A DNA stretch of 64,000 bases from Achromobacter aegrifaciens (GCF_902859735.1 NZ_CADIJY010000011.1:62001-126000), one strand, 5' to 3'; shown: positions 15,561 to 25,210, numbered from the stretch's first letter. Numbers and translations are program-made. Notes: generated by a model from the sequence alone, not told the origin.

Positions 15561-17891
15561 TCAGTACGACAGCGTCATGTTCATGAACCAACCCTTGGCG
15601 CGGTCGCTCTCGCCCCCGCCCAGGCTGGTACGGTACTGGACGCCGAAGTCCAGGTAAGAGCGCGGCGCGTTGTAGTGGTCTTCGCGGAACCAGTAGCGCA
15701 CGTTGAAGCCCGGCCCCACGCCCAGCGACCAAGAAGTGCCGTGGTCGGACAGGACCACCGACTGGCTGCCGTAGCCGGGCAGGTCGTCCAGCTTGGCCAC
15801 GCTCTTCTGCCACAGCCAGTCCGCGCCGACCACCGCGTACGGAAACAGCACCAGCTTGTCGCTGATGCTGGTGGCGCGGAAGCTGCGGCCCACGCGCAGT
15901 TCGCCGGACAGGAAGGCCTGGTCGCGCTTGAGGCGGCCCGAGGAACTGCCCAGATCCTGCTGACGCTGGCCCTTGGAATCCACCGAATAGGCGGTATAGC
16001 GGGCGCTGTTGTCGTCCCAGGCGTAGCCGGCCTGCGCATAGCCTTCGATCGTGAGCCAGCTGGGTACGTCCACGCGCAATTCGCGGCCTTGGTAATAGCC
16101 GTAGGTGACGTAGGACATCCAGCCCCCGGCATTGCCGTTGAGTTTGTAGCGCGCCACGGCGCTCTGGTCCTGCAGATTGGGATAGGCGTTGTGGAAGGCC
16201 TGCTGCGCCGCGCACTGCACCGCGCTGGATTCGGGGTAGGCATAGCCCTGGCGGGTGGCGGATCCCAGAAAGAAGCGGCGTTCGATGCCGAAAGTTATGC
16301 CGGTATCGGCCAGCAGATAACGCAGGCCCAGCGCGCCGATGGTGCTGGGGATGCCGGATGAGGTGCTGTTGTTGCGAAAGCGTTCTTCGTTAGAGCGTTC
16401 GTCCGGGGTGCTTTCCCCGGTGCAAGGGTCGACATTCCTGCGCGACTCGTAGGTGCTGCCGCTGTCGTACAGCGTGTTGGAGCTGCGCGCGTACGCCTCG
16501 AGCATGCCCCAGCGGTTGTTCAGTTGCGGCGGACGCCAGAAGATTTCCGCGGTGCTGAAGATCACGTCGCCAGGGGTGTTGATGGCGGCCCCGCCCAGGC
16601 TGGAGCTGGCCGGCCGTGCGCCGCGATAGGATGCGGAGAACGAGCCGCCCCATTCGCGCGACAGGGCGGCGACGCCGCTGCGCGTGTTGTAGCGCTCCAG
16701 CGGCGTGAGGCCCAACTGGCCGGCATCGTCCATGTCGATGGCTTGCTTGAGCGAGTCGGTGGCGGCGCGGTTGTCGCCCATTGCCGACTGCGCATAGGCC
16801 TGGTCCAGGATCAGGCGCGGCGGCGCCTGGCCGGTGGCGCGCGCGGCCGCGAAGTCGGACGCCGCGCCCGCGGGCTGGCCCAGGCGCTGGCGCGCATAGC
16901 CGCGCTGCGCAAGCAGCTGGGCCGAGTCCGGCTGGCGGGCGATGGCGTCGCTCAGCCGGGCTTCCGCCTCGGCGGCTTGCGCCTTGTTGCCCGCGGCCAG
17001 CGCGGTCGTCAGCAGCTGGGCATAGCTCTCATTGTCCGGCGCTTGCGCCACGGCCTGGCGGGCCAGCGTGATGGCTTCCTGGTAGGCGCCCTTGTCGTAG
17101 GCGGCATAGGCGCCCGTGGCGGCCTCGCTACCCGGAGCCGGCGCCGCGGGCGCCTGGCTTGCGGCGATCTGCTTCTGATAGGCCTGCTGCCTCGCCTGCA
17201 GCGCCGCCTTGTTGGGCGCGCCCAGCGCCAGCGCCGTGTCGACGGCCTGGCTGGCGGCTTCGTAGCGCTGTTGCGCGCCCAGCGATTCCACCCACAGCAA
17301 GGCCCATTCGCCTTGCCTGGGCACGGCGCGGAAGGCGCGTTCGGCGCCTGCGGCGGACGCGGCGTAATCCTGGCGTCCATAGTCCGCATAGGCGCGCGCC
17401 GCCACGGGATAGGCGCGCTGGTACGGGGTTTGCGGCGCGGGCTTGCGGACAGGGGCGGGCGTCTGCACGGGCGTCTGCCCGGAAGCTTGCGCAGGCGTTT
17501 GCGCCGCGGGCTGTGTGGGCGTGGCGGCCACGGCAGGCGGGCGCTGCAGGTTGGCCTTGGCCTGCCGCAGTTCCGGGGTGCCCAGGCCGTCGGCGATCGC
17601 CGCGTCGGCCGCACGGGCGGCCTCCTGCCGTTTACCTTGCTTTTCCAAGGCATAGACCAGCAACAGGCGCAGGCGAGCCACGTCGGGCCGCAGGCGGATG
17701 GCGTTCTCCGCCATGATCTGGGCGGTTTCGTAATGGCCGGCGTCGTACTGCTTGTAGGCCTGGTCGGCCAGTTGGTAGGCGTCGCCTTCCAGCGGACGTT
17801 CGGCTGCGGCGGCAGGTTGCGCGGCCGCTACAGGGACTGCGGCCACGCACAGCAGGGCGCTGAAAGCCAGCGTACGGGAAAGGACGGTCAT
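15561..17891 (-). CDS. nfrA: NfrA-like outer-membrane polysaccharide exporter with TPR domain
   Basis: The 776-residue product has a signal peptide, N-terminal TPR-like repeats (about 40-115 and 165-400), a Pro/Ala/Thr/Gln-rich linker (about 120-165) and a C-terminal region (about 500-776) matching bacteriophage N4 adsorption protein A, probably an outer-membrane beta-barrel ending in TLSY. The architecture parallels BcsC (periplasmic TPR plus porin), suggesting export of a polysaccharide. Its ATG overlaps the nfrB stop (ATGA, 17888-17891), so expression is coupled. In E. coli NfrA is the phage N4 receptor component at the surface. Confidence 0.85.
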   Translation of the reverse strand: MTVLSRTLAFSALLCVAAVPVAAAQPAAAAERPLEGDAYQLADQAYKQYDAGHYETAQIMAENAIRLRPDVARLRLLLVYALEKQGKRQEAARAADAAIADGLGTPELRQAKANLQRPPAVAATPTQPAAQTPAQASGQTPVQTPAPVRKPAPQTPYQRAYPVAARAYADYGRQDYAASAAGAERAFRAVPRQGEWALLWVESLGAQQRYEAASQAVDTALALGAPNKAALQARQQAYQKQIAASQAPAAPAPGSEAATGAYAAYDKGAYQEAITLARQAVAQAPDNESYAQLLTTALAAGNKAQAAEAEARLSDAIARQPDSAQLLAQRGYARQRLGQPAGAASDFAAARATGQAPPRLILDQAYAQSAMGDNRAATDSLKQAIDMDDAGQLGLTPLERYNTRSGVAALSREWGGSFSASYRGARPASSSLGGAAINTPGDVIFSTAEIFWRPPQLNNRWGMLEAYARSSNTLYDSGSTYESRRNVDPCTGESTPDERSNEERFRNNSTSSGIPSTIGALGLRYLLADTGITFGIERRFFLGSATRQGYAYPESSAVQCAAQQAFHNAYPNLQDQSAVARYKLNGNAGGWMSYVTYGYYQGRELRVDVPSWLTIEGYAQAGYAWDDNSARYTAYSVDSKGQRQQDLGSSSGRLKRDQAFLSGELRVGRSFRATSISDKLVLFPYAVVGADWLWQKSVAKLDDLPGYGSQSVVLSDHGTSWSLGVGPGFNVRYWFREDHYNAPRSYLDFGVQYRTSLGGGESDRAKGWFMNMTLSY

Positions 17892-19591
17892 GGAGGAGTG
17901 GGCCTGTGCGATAGCGGGTCCGCGGGGTGTTCGGTTTGCGTCGGGGCGCCTTGCTGGAATGACAGCGCTTCGTGCAGCGTCTTTTCGTCGAGCCAGCCCC
18001 GCTCCATCAGGATTTCGCCCAGCGGCCGCTTCTCGCGCGCCTGGATCTCCAGCGCCTGCTCCAGCATCTGATGATCGATGGCCTGCCAGGACAGCAGCAG
18101 GTCGCCCAGGCGCTGGCGCTGCTGCGCCAACTGGTCGGTGGAGGGGAAGTCATGCATGGTCTTGTCCCAGGCCAGCCGCTTGCCCGTGATCAGGTGGCCG
18201 ATGAACAGGCGCCAGGCCCGCGCCGCCGCCATGGCGTTGATGAAGTTGCCGACGATCATGCGCGGCATGGACAGCAGGGCGTGCTCCCAGCCGTACATGC
18301 GGCCGACGAAGTACGCGCGCTGCACCACGCGCAGCAGCAGGGCCCCCGCGTTCAGCCACATCAGCGTCACCAGCCAGCCGCCGGGGCGGAAGTAGGAAGG
18401 GTAATAAACCTTCCACCAGCCAAAGCGGTCGGCCAGATAGAAGAGAAAGAAGTTGGCCAGCAGCAGATAGGCCAGTATTGCGATGAACGACGTGAACAGT
18501 CCCTTGCGGTCGCGGAACAGCAGATACTTGGTGGCCAGCGAGCCGGTCCATCCCACCTGCTGCCAGCCTTGCAGGCCGATGCCCAGCGTCCAGCGCGCCT
18601 TTTGCCGGTAGGCGGTGCGGAAGGTGTTGGGGAAGTATTCGCGCACGCCCAGCGGCATCCTGATGGCGGAGATCTTCTCCCGCCCCAGGCCGAACCATGA
18701 GCGGCGGCGCGTCACGTACTCGACCTCGAATTTGCCGAAGATCTGGCGCATGCCGCGCTGGGCCAGGCGCGCGCCGATGTCGTAGTCCTCGGTCAGCGTG
18801 TCGGTATTGAAGGGCTGGTTGTTGGTCTCTGCCGCCAGCACCTCCAGCGCGTGGCGCGAGAAGCAGGTGCCGACGCCGGCGGACGGCACCATCTTGGACA
18901 GGCTTTCCCGCACCACCAGGTCCTTGGTGTGCCATTCGGCAAACTCGTCCATGTAGGTGCCGGCGACCAGCTCGTGCCACTCCCGTTCCAGCGACGTGAC
19001 TGGCAACTGGATGAAATCGATGCGCGGCAGCAGATAGTTGTAGTACTTGAGTTCCAGCGGGTGCAGCACGTCTTCGCTGTCGTGCAGGATCACGCCGGCG
19101 AAGGGCTCGGGCTGCATGGCATTCTGGGCGAAGATGGCCTGCACGATCCAGTTCAGGCAGTCGGCCTTGCAGGTCGGCCCGTCGTGCGGCACTTCCACCC
19201 GTATCAGTTGGCGGTAGCGCCGCCGCATGCGTTCCACTTCCTTGATGGTGCGCTCGTCGTTCTGGTACGTGCCCGCGAAGATCATGTAGTTCTTGTATTC
19301 CAGCGTCGACACCATGTTCTCCAGCATGGGCGCGATCACGTCGTACTCCAGCCAGGCCGGCACCATGATCGCCAGCGGCTGTTCCCGCTTGGCGCGCAAC
19401 TGCTCGGCGGTCAGCGGCGCATACTGGCGCTTGACCGTCAGCCCGCGGCGCAGTTCGCGCAGCCAGAACCAGCCGTCGATGAACAGGTCGTCCAGGCTGG
19501 ACAGCAGGATGATGACGCCGACTACAGCCGTCACGATCTCCAGGCCGCGGTAGTAGTCGGCGATGAGGTAGGGCCAGTAAAGCGAGGACAT
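17888..19591 (-). CDS. nfrB: NfrB-like c-di-GMP-responsive glycosyltransferase
   Basis: A 567-residue inner-membrane family-2 glycosyltransferase. Catalytic motifs are visible: DSED (171-174), TEDYD (267-271) and QKARW (330-334), as in processive synthases. Membrane helices lie near residues 15-35 and about 365-470. The last 80 residues hold an MshEN-type domain (487-547: RLGDLLLSWQ..IDHQMLEQALEIQ and LGEILMERGWLDEKTLHEAL), a c-di-GMP-binding module. In E. coli, NfrB activated by c-di-GMP makes an N-acetylmannosamine-based glycan using WecB product. Here wecB and a BcsB-like gene lie directly upstream in the same operon. Confidence 0.88.
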   Translation of the reverse strand: MSSLYWPYLIADYYRGLEIVTAVVGVIILLSSLDDLFIDGWFWLRELRRGLTVKRQYAPLTAEQLRAKREQPLAIMVPAWLEYDVIAPMLENMVSTLEYKNYMIFAGTYQNDERTIKEVERMRRRYRQLIRVEVPHDGPTCKADCLNWIVQAIFAQNAMQPEPFAGVILHDSEDVLHPLELKYYNYLLPRIDFIQLPVTSLEREWHELVAGTYMDEFAEWHTKDLVVRESLSKMVPSAGVGTCFSRHALEVLAAETNNQPFNTDTLTEDYDIGARLAQRGMRQIFGKFEVEYVTRRRSWFGLGREKISAIRMPLGVREYFPNTFRTAYRQKARWTLGIGLQGWQQVGWTGSLATKYLLFRDRKGLFTSFIAILAYLLLANFFLFYLADRFGWWKVYYPSYFRPGGWLVTLMWLNAGALLLRVVQRAYFVGRMYGWEHALLSMPRMIVGNFINAMAAARAWRLFIGHLITGKRLAWDKTMHDFPSTDQLAQQRQRLGDLLLSWQAIDHQMLEQALEIQAREKRPLGEILMERGWLDEKTLHEALSFQQGAPTQTEHPADPLSHRPTPP

Positions 19592-19603
19592 GGCGCCTCC
19601 GGG

Positions 19604-21817
19604 TTACTTGCTGTCCTTGTTCTTCCTGCGGGTGACGCGCAATGCGGCGATCAGGATCAGGAGCAGGACCAGCAGGCCCACGCTCAGCGCCGGGACGCTC
19701 CACGACAGGTAGTTGCGCCATTCGAAGAAGGCGCTTGCGCCCGCCCCAGGCGGCTGGCCCGCCGCGGGATTGGCGCTGTCGATCCAGGCCAGCGGCCCTG
19801 CCGCGCCGATGATGGCGATGTTGCCGCGGTTCAGCACGAAGGGCGCCTGCGGCATGACCGGGCGCTGGCCCAGCGTGTGCCACAGCAGGCCGTCCTGGCC
19901 GCCGGCGCGCACCACTTCGGCCGTGCTCAGGTTGTCCAGGCCGGAAACGTCGAGCCAGGGCGCGCTCTTGCCGTCCACCGTCAGCTGCTTGCGGTCCGTG
20001 ACCTTGACCATGGGCTTGGCGCCGTCCACCGCGACCTCCATCGCCACGAAGGGGCCGCCGGGCTTGGCCGCCTGGCCCGCCGGCGTGAGCGACAGCGCCG
20101 CGCGCGTGGCGGACAGGCCGCTGGCCGTGGCGATGCCGATGACGCGTTGCAGGCTGGCCGGCGCGTCGGCCAGATAGCCGTCGGGGATCAGCAACTGGGG
20201 GCTGCCGGCCAACAGCGGCAGCAGCCCCACGAAGGTGCCGTCCGGCTGCGCGCGGCCCGGCTTCACATAGCTGGTGGGCAGCACGTTGACGGGGTAGCCT
20301 TGCGGGATTTCATTGCAATCCACCGATACCGGCTGGCGCTGGAACGTGACGCGCACCGCGTTGGTAAGGCCCAGGGCGTAGCCGGGCACGCGCGCCGTCA
20401 GGCGTTCGGGATGGCCGTCGGCGTCCATCTGCTTGGCGGCCAGCAGGATGCCATTCCAGAATACCGAGGCGACCGGCCGGGTGGCGGACGCGCCCGGCGC
20501 GGCGGCCAGGTCCATGACCAGTTCGTCCGGCATGCTGCCGTCCGCCGACACCGCGGCCAGCGCGAACGTGGCGTTCCAGTCGCCGCGCGCGACCACGTCG
20601 AAGCTGGCGGACGATCCGCCCAACGCGGTCAGGCGCATGCCATCTTCGCCCGAAGCCTGCGGCGGCTCCGCCGTCTTGACCTGCGCCTGGCGCGTGACCA
20701 GGATGCGGCGCCAAGCCGTGTCGAAGGCGCCCGCGCCTTGCGCGCCGGCGTCGGCGGCCACGGCGATGACCGCCTGCCGGCCCAGCGGCGCCAGGCGGAT
20801 CTCCTTGGAGGGCAGGTCCTGGCCGGCCAGGGGCATGCGCCGCTGGCGCCAGGCCTGGAAGGCCTCGGCGGCGTCGCCGTCCTGCGCCAATTGCGCCTGC
20901 AAGGCGTCCAGCGCCTCGTTGTAGCGGGCGCGCAGCGCGGCGTCGGCGATCACCACGTCGCCGCTGACGGCGGGGGCGCCCATGACCAGCAGCGCGCCGA
21001 TCTCCGCGGCGTTGGCCAGCTTGTGCTTGTCCTTGCCCGCCAGGGCTGCGAACGCCTGCACTTGCCCCAGTCCGTTCGGGGCCTGCAGGCCGCGGGTGTC
21101 GATCTCGTCGCCCACCGCCGGGAAGGCGCGGACTGCGACCCGCTTGCCGCTGCGCTCCATCGCCACGCCCATGCGCCAGGCGCTGTCGAAAGCTTGCTGG
21201 TCGAGCTTGGCGCCCGCCACCATCAGCACGGGCTTGCCGGGCAGGGTGCTCCAGGCTTCGTCCAGGCTGCCGATGGCCGAGGCGTCGTAGCGGTAGCTCA
21301 GGCGCGTGCGCGGCGACACCATCAAGGCGTTGGCGGTGGCGCGGTTGCTTTCGCACTGGCGCTGCGCGATGTCCGATTGCCAGTCCACCGCCAGGCGCAC
21401 GAAGCCGGTGTCGCGCACGCGTTGCTCCACGTTCAGCTTGCGCGTGGCCGACCCCTCGCCGTCGGCGATGCGCTGCGCCGTCTGCGGCACGCCGTCCACC
21501 CATAACACCATGCTGGCGCGGCCCGGTTCGCCCTTGATGTAGCGCGCGTCGAAATCGAGCGTGGCGTCGGCTATCGGCACGCCGCGGGGTACCGGCAGGT
21601 AGAACTCCTGGCGCGCATCGCTGTTGCTCAGCACCACCGGTTCGCGGATGCCCAGGTCTTCCAGGCTGGTGTCGCGCGTGACCCAGTCGTCGCCCAGCAA
21701 GCGCCGCAAGGCGTCGCCCGCGGGACTGGCCATCGCTCCCAAGGGGAGCAGCAACCCGGCGGCGATCAGCGCGCGGCAGAGGGTGCGGGCGGCGGGGGAA
21801 TGCGGGGCATGGGGCAT
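19604..21817 (-). CDS. BcsB-like periplasmic subunit of a polysaccharide synthase
   Basis: A 737-residue protein with a signal peptide (MPHAPHSPAARTLCRALIAA...) and a single C-terminal membrane helix (ALSVGLLVLLLILIAALRV) followed by a basic RRKNKDSK tail. The long periplasmic part has jelly-roll and flavodoxin-like character, as in BcsB, the cellulose synthase guide subunit (EFYLPVPRGVP, LVMGAPAVSGD, VDCNEIPQGYPVNVLPTSYV). The ATG 21817 has a CGGAG site six bases upstream; the open frame runs further into wecB but without such a site. It likely guides the glycan from NfrB through the periplasm to NfrA. Classic cellulose genes are absent. Confidence 0.8.
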   Translation of the reverse strand: MPHAPHSPAARTLCRALIAAGLLLPLGAMASPAGDALRRLLGDDWVTRDTSLEDLGIREPVVLSNSDARQEFYLPVPRGVPIADATLDFDARYIKGEPGRASMVLWVDGVPQTAQRIADGEGSATRKLNVEQRVRDTGFVRLAVDWQSDIAQRQCESNRATANALMVSPRTRLSYRYDASAIGSLDEAWSTLPGKPVLMVAGAKLDQQAFDSAWRMGVAMERSGKRVAVRAFPAVGDEIDTRGLQAPNGLGQVQAFAALAGKDKHKLANAAEIGALLVMGAPAVSGDVVIADAALRARYNEALDALQAQLAQDGDAAEAFQAWRQRRMPLAGQDLPSKEIRLAPLGRQAVIAVAADAGAQGAGAFDTAWRRILVTRQAQVKTAEPPQASGEDGMRLTALGGSSASFDVVARGDWNATFALAAVSADGSMPDELVMDLAAAPGASATRPVASVFWNGILLAAKQMDADGHPERLTARVPGYALGLTNAVRVTFQRQPVSVDCNEIPQGYPVNVLPTSYVKPGRAQPDGTFVGLLPLLAGSPQLLIPDGYLADAPASLQRVIGIATASGLSATRAALSLTPAGQAAKPGGPFVAMEVAVDGAKPMVKVTDRKQLTVDGKSAPWLDVSGLDNLSTAEVVRAGGQDGLLWHTLGQRPVMPQAPFVLNRGNIAIIGAAGPLAWIDSANPAAGQPPGAGASAFFEWRNYLSWSVPALSVGLLVLLLILIAALRVTRRKNKDSK

Positions 21818-21848
21818 GAGGGCTCCGGTGGTGAGGGGCATGGGGCGG

Positions 21849-23003
21849 CTAACGGGCCGCGGCCGGTGCTTGAGGCGCAAACTCGGATACGGCGCGGCCG
21901 CAAAGCGCATCGACGATGCGCTGGCTGGCGAGGCCGTCGCCATAGGGATTGATGCGGCGCGAGAACGAAGCGTGCAGTTCCGGGTTGTCGAGCAAGCGGT
22001 TCACTTCGGCCAGGATGCGCTGCGTATCGGTGCCGACCAGCGTCACGGTGCCGGCCTGCACGGCTTCCGGGCGTTCGGTGACGTCGCGCATCACCAATAC
22101 CGGCTTGCCGAGGTAGGGCGCTTCTTCCTGCACCCCGCCCGAGTCGGTCAGGATCAGGTAGGCGCGCTGCATGAACCAGACGAAGTCCAGGTAATCCAGC
22201 GGGGCGATCAGATGCACGCGCGACAGGCCGTCCAGTTGAGCCATCACCACGTTGCGCACCTGCGGATTCAGGTGCACGGGGTAGACGATCTGCAGGTCTT
22301 CGCGCCGCGCCAGTTCGGCCAGGGCGGCGCAGATGTTCCGGAAGCCCTCGCCGAAGCTCTCGCGCCGGTGTCCGGTCACCAGCAGCAGGCGGCGCTGCGG
22401 ATCCAGCCAGCCGTAGCGTGCCGCCAATTGCTGCGCCAGCGCACCTTCGGGCGCGAGCTTGGCGCAGGTCATGGCCAGCGCGTCGATCACGGTATTGCCT
22501 GTGACCGTGATGCGGCCCGAGAGGTTTTCGCGCAACAGGTTGGCGCGCGATTGCGCAGTCGGCGCGAACAGCCAGTCGCCCACCGCGTCGACCACGCGGC
22601 GGTTCATTTCCTCGGGGAAGGGCTTGGCCAGATCGCCGGTGCGCAGGCCGGCTTCGACGTGGCCGATGCGCGCGCGGCGGTGGAAAGACGCCAGCGCGCA
22701 GGCCGATGCGGTGCTGGTGTCGCCGTGGACCAGCACGCAATCGGGCTGCTCCGCCTCCAGCACGCTGTCCACCCGGCTGATCAGCCGCGCGTACAGGCCG
22801 TTGAGCGTCTGGTTGGGCACCATGATGTCCAGGTCGTGCTGCGCCCGCAGGTCGAACAGGGCCATCACCTGATCCAGCATCTCGCGATGCTGGCCCGTCA
22901 CGCAGACGACGCTCTGGATCCGGGGTTCGCCTTGCAGCGCGGACACCAGGGGCGCCATCTTGATCGCTTCGGGACGGGTCCCGAATATGGAAAGGACTTT
23001 CAT
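21849..23003 (-). CDS. wecB: UDP-N-acetylglucosamine 2-epimerase (non-hydrolysing)
   Basis: A 384-residue enzyme interconverting UDP-GlcNAc and UDP-ManNAc. It starts MKVLSIFGTRPEAIKMAPLV, the family signature. The catalytic residues known in E. coli WecB are present: D95 in HGDT, E117 in GHVEAGLRT, E131 in PFPEEMNR and the histidine of TGHRRESFG (H212). As first gene of the wecB-bcsB-nfrB-nfrA operon it would supply UDP-ManNAc to NfrB. An A/T-rich upstream region probably holds the promoter. Confidence 0.93.
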   Translation of the reverse strand: MKVLSIFGTRPEAIKMAPLVSALQGEPRIQSVVCVTGQHREMLDQVMALFDLRAQHDLDIMVPNQTLNGLYARLISRVDSVLEAEQPDCVLVHGDTSTASACALASFHRRARIGHVEAGLRTGDLAKPFPEEMNRRVVDAVGDWLFAPTAQSRANLLRENLSGRITVTGNTVIDALAMTCAKLAPEGALAQQLAARYGWLDPQRRLLLVTGHRRESFGEGFRNICAALAELARREDLQIVYPVHLNPQVRNVVMAQLDGLSRVHLIAPLDYLDFVWFMQRAYLILTDSGGVQEEAPYLGKPVLVMRDVTERPEAVQAGTVTLVGTDTQRILAEVNRLLDNPELHASFSRRINPYGDGLASQRIVDALCGRAVSEFAPQAPAAAR

Positions 23004-23149
23004 CGCAAGAGCGGGCCCCCTACGCCGGTGGCATTTTCTTGCGTAGATTATGGATTGAAAGTAATCGTAATATGTGACGGTTTATTTCAATAAAAGGGGA
23101 TTGCCGGAAAATTTGGGGACAAACTGTTGCTTTCGCGCGATACCCCGAA
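23004..23149. promoter_or_regulatory. A/T-rich upstream region of the wec-nfr operon
   Basis: Between wecB and the SDR gene (both minus strand) the composition drops sharply in GC. It contains the inverted repeat TTTATT-tc-AATAAA (23081-23094) and several TATTAC/TAATCT-like hexamers but no clear -35/-10 pair. It probably carries the operon promoter. No terminator for the SDR gene was seen. Confidence 0.4.
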
Positions 23150-23854
23150 CTATTTACCCAGCGTCATGCCGCCGTCGATGGTGACGACCGAACCCGTCAT
23201 GAACAGGAACGGCGGCCTGGTCAACGCGATGATCGACGCCGCGATTTCCTGGGTAGTCGCCAGGCGGTTCATCGGATGCATGGCCGCAAGCCGCGCTTCG
23301 TCCAGTTCGCCCGCGTCGATGGAATGCTGGATCAAGGGCGTCTTGACGTAGCCCGGCGCCACCGCGATGACCCGGATGCCGTCCTCGGCCCATTCATTGG
23401 CCAGCGACCGCGTCAGCGTCGCCACGCCGGCCTTCGATACGGCGTAGTGGGCGCGGCCCTTCATCATGACCATGCCGGCCACCGACGCGATGTTGACGAT
23501 GACGCCGCCGCGGGCGCGCAGCGCCGGATACAGGGCATGCGCGCAATGGAAGGTGCCGTTGAGGTTCACGGCCAGGACCTGGGCCCATTCCGCGGGGTCC
23601 TTTTCCGCGACCGGGGCACGGCTGCCGGCGATGCCGGCGGCGTTGATCAGCAGGTCTACGCCGTCCAGCTGTGCCGCCGCGCGGGCTACGCTGGCGTAGT
23701 CCGAAACGTCGACGGCCACGGCGTCATCCGCGGCGCTCCGGTCCCATACCACGACCTGCCAGCCTTCGGCGCGCAGCTGCCGCGCGCATTCCTGGCCGAT
23801 CCCGCTTGCGCCGCCGGTGACGACGGCGGTCCTTGCTTGAGTGTTCGTGCTCAT
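23150..23854 (-). CDS. Short-chain dehydrogenase/reductase
   Basis: A 234-residue classical SDR with cofactor motif TGGASGIG (13-20), NAAG-type INAAGIAG, and catalytic S124, Y137 and K141 (YAVSK). It oxidises or reduces an alcohol/ketone with NAD(P)(H); the substrate is not predictable. It is the last gene of the FMO-MFS-SDR set, 30 bases downstream of the transporter, and probably acts on a metabolite of the pathway started by the monooxygenase. Confidence 0.87.
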   Translation of the reverse strand: MSTNTQARTAVVTGGASGIGQECARQLRAEGWQVVVWDRSAADDAVAVDVSDYASVARAAAQLDGVDLLINAAGIAGSRAPVAEKDPAEWAQVLAVNLNGTFHCAHALYPALRARGGVIVNIASVAGMVMMKGRAHYAVSKAGVATLTRSLANEWAEDGIRVIAVAPGYVKTPLIQHSIDAGELDEARLAAMHPMNRLATTQEIAASIIALTRPPFLFMTGSVVTIDGGMTLGK

Positions 23855-23884
23855 GTCTGACTCGCTATGTAGGTTGTGTCGATT

Positions 23885-25210
23885 TCAGGTGCCGGAGGCC
23901 GCTGCTTGCGCGGCCGGCGCCGCGCGCCGGTTGCGCAAGCACAGGATCGCCAGGCCCGCGCTCGCCAGCGTCGCCAGGGCGAACACCTGGGCCGCGAGTT
24001 CCCATTCGCCGCCGCTGGCCTGCATGACCGCGCCGGTCAGGGTCGGGCCGAAGAAGCCACCCAGCGAGCCGATGGTCGTAACCAGCGCCAGGGGGCCGGC
24101 GCTCGCGCCGATGTAGTTCTGCACCGCGGCATTGAGCGGACCGTAGTACGCGATGGTGTAGCCGGTGATGATGGACACCACGGCCAGGAATGCCGCCAGG
24201 GACACCGTCGCCGCGCCGTGCAGCATCAGGAAGCCGCCCGCGCCCGCCAGGCAGACGACCGCCAGGTGCCAGCGGATGTCGCCGGTGCGTTCGCTGCTGC
24301 GTCCGACCACGTAGCTGAACACCAGCGCCACGACGTTGGGAATCATCAGCAGCGCGCCGATTTCCAGCGGCGTGATGCCGTACAGCTGCTTGAGTATGGT
24401 CGGAAGAAAGTACGCCAGGGCAAAGGTCGCGGCATACGCGGCCAGCAAGATCAACAGCAGGCCCCACAGCATGGGCTGGCGGAAGACGGCGAATCCGTGC
24501 GTCCAGGAAGCGGAGGGGAAGGCCGTGCGGGCCGGAGCCTCGTGTTCCATGACGGCGCGCAAGCCCTGGCGCTGGCCGTCGCTGAGCCAGCGGGCCTCCT
24601 GCGGCGTGCCGGGCAGGTAGCGCAGGATCAGCAAGCCCAGCAGCATGGTGGGCAGGCCTTCGATGAGGAACAGCCAGCGCCAGCCCGGCATGCCGGCGTC
24701 GATCTTCAGCAGCGCGCCCGCCAGTGGCCCGCCGAAGATCATGGCCAGCGGCAGCGCCATGATGAAGATCGAATTGATGCGGCTGCGGTAGCGCGGCGGA
24801 ATCCAGGATGCGATGTAGAAGTTGACGGCGGGAATGAAACCGCCTTCCGTCACGCCCAGCAGGAAGCGCAGCGCGTAGAACGATTTTTCACCGTGCAGCG
24901 CGGCCATCAGGCAGGAGACCAGGCCCCAGGCCAGGAACATGCAGGCCAGCCAGCGCCTGACGCCGAAGCGTTGCAGCGCCAGGTTGGCGGGCACGCATAC
25001 GCTGGCATAGCCGATGAAGAAGAGGCCCGCGCCGAACCCGTAGGCCGCCAGGGAGATGCCCAGGTCCGCGCCCATCTGCAGCTGCGCATAGCTGATGTTG
25101 GTGCGGTCCAGGAAGTTGAGCAGATATCCTGCGAACAGCAAGGGCAGGACGCGGTTGCGAAAGCCGGCGACAGCCTGTTCGGCATGCGCCAGATCTTCAT
25201 TGCGGATCAT
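23885..25210 (-). CDS. MFS transporter, anion:cation symporter type
   Basis: A 441-residue major facilitator with 12 predicted helices. LLNFLDRTNISYAQLQMG near the N-terminus and FLLGVTEGGFIPAVNFYIASW in the middle are typical of the ACS/phthalate-permease branch, which takes up organic anions including aromatic acids. It lies between the FAD monooxygenase and the SDR in one orientation, which suggests that it imports the substrate of that pathway. Confidence 0.87.
   Translation of the reverse strand: MIRNEDLAHAEQAVAGFRNRVLPLLFAGYLLNFLDRTNISYAQLQMGADLGISLAAYGFGAGLFFIGYASVCVPANLALQRFGVRRWLACMFLAWGLVSCLMAALHGEKSFYALRFLLGVTEGGFIPAVNFYIASWIPPRYRSRINSIFIMALPLAMIFGGPLAGALLKIDAGMPGWRWLFLIEGLPTMLLGLLILRYLPGTPQEARWLSDGQRQGLRAVMEHEAPARTAFPSASWTHGFAVFRQPMLWGLLLILLAAYAATFALAYFLPTILKQLYGITPLEIGALLMIPNVVALVFSYVVGRSSERTGDIRWHLAVVCLAGAGGFLMLHGAATVSLAAFLAVVSIITGYTIAYYGPLNAAVQNYIGASAGPLALVTTIGSLGGFFGPTLTGAVMQASGGEWELAAQVFALATLASAGLAILCLRNRRAAPAAQAAASGT

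Noticed and set aside
17420-17550. Pro/Ala/Thr/Gln repeats that might be taken for a DNA repeat array
   Set aside because: It is a low-complexity linker inside NfrA with varied codons, not a CRISPR or tandem DNA repeat.
19604-21817. A classical cellulose operon because of the BcsB-like gene
   Set aside because: There is no BcsA with PilZ domain and no BcsZ; the synthase is NfrB-like and the exporter NfrA-like, with wecB supplying ManNAc.
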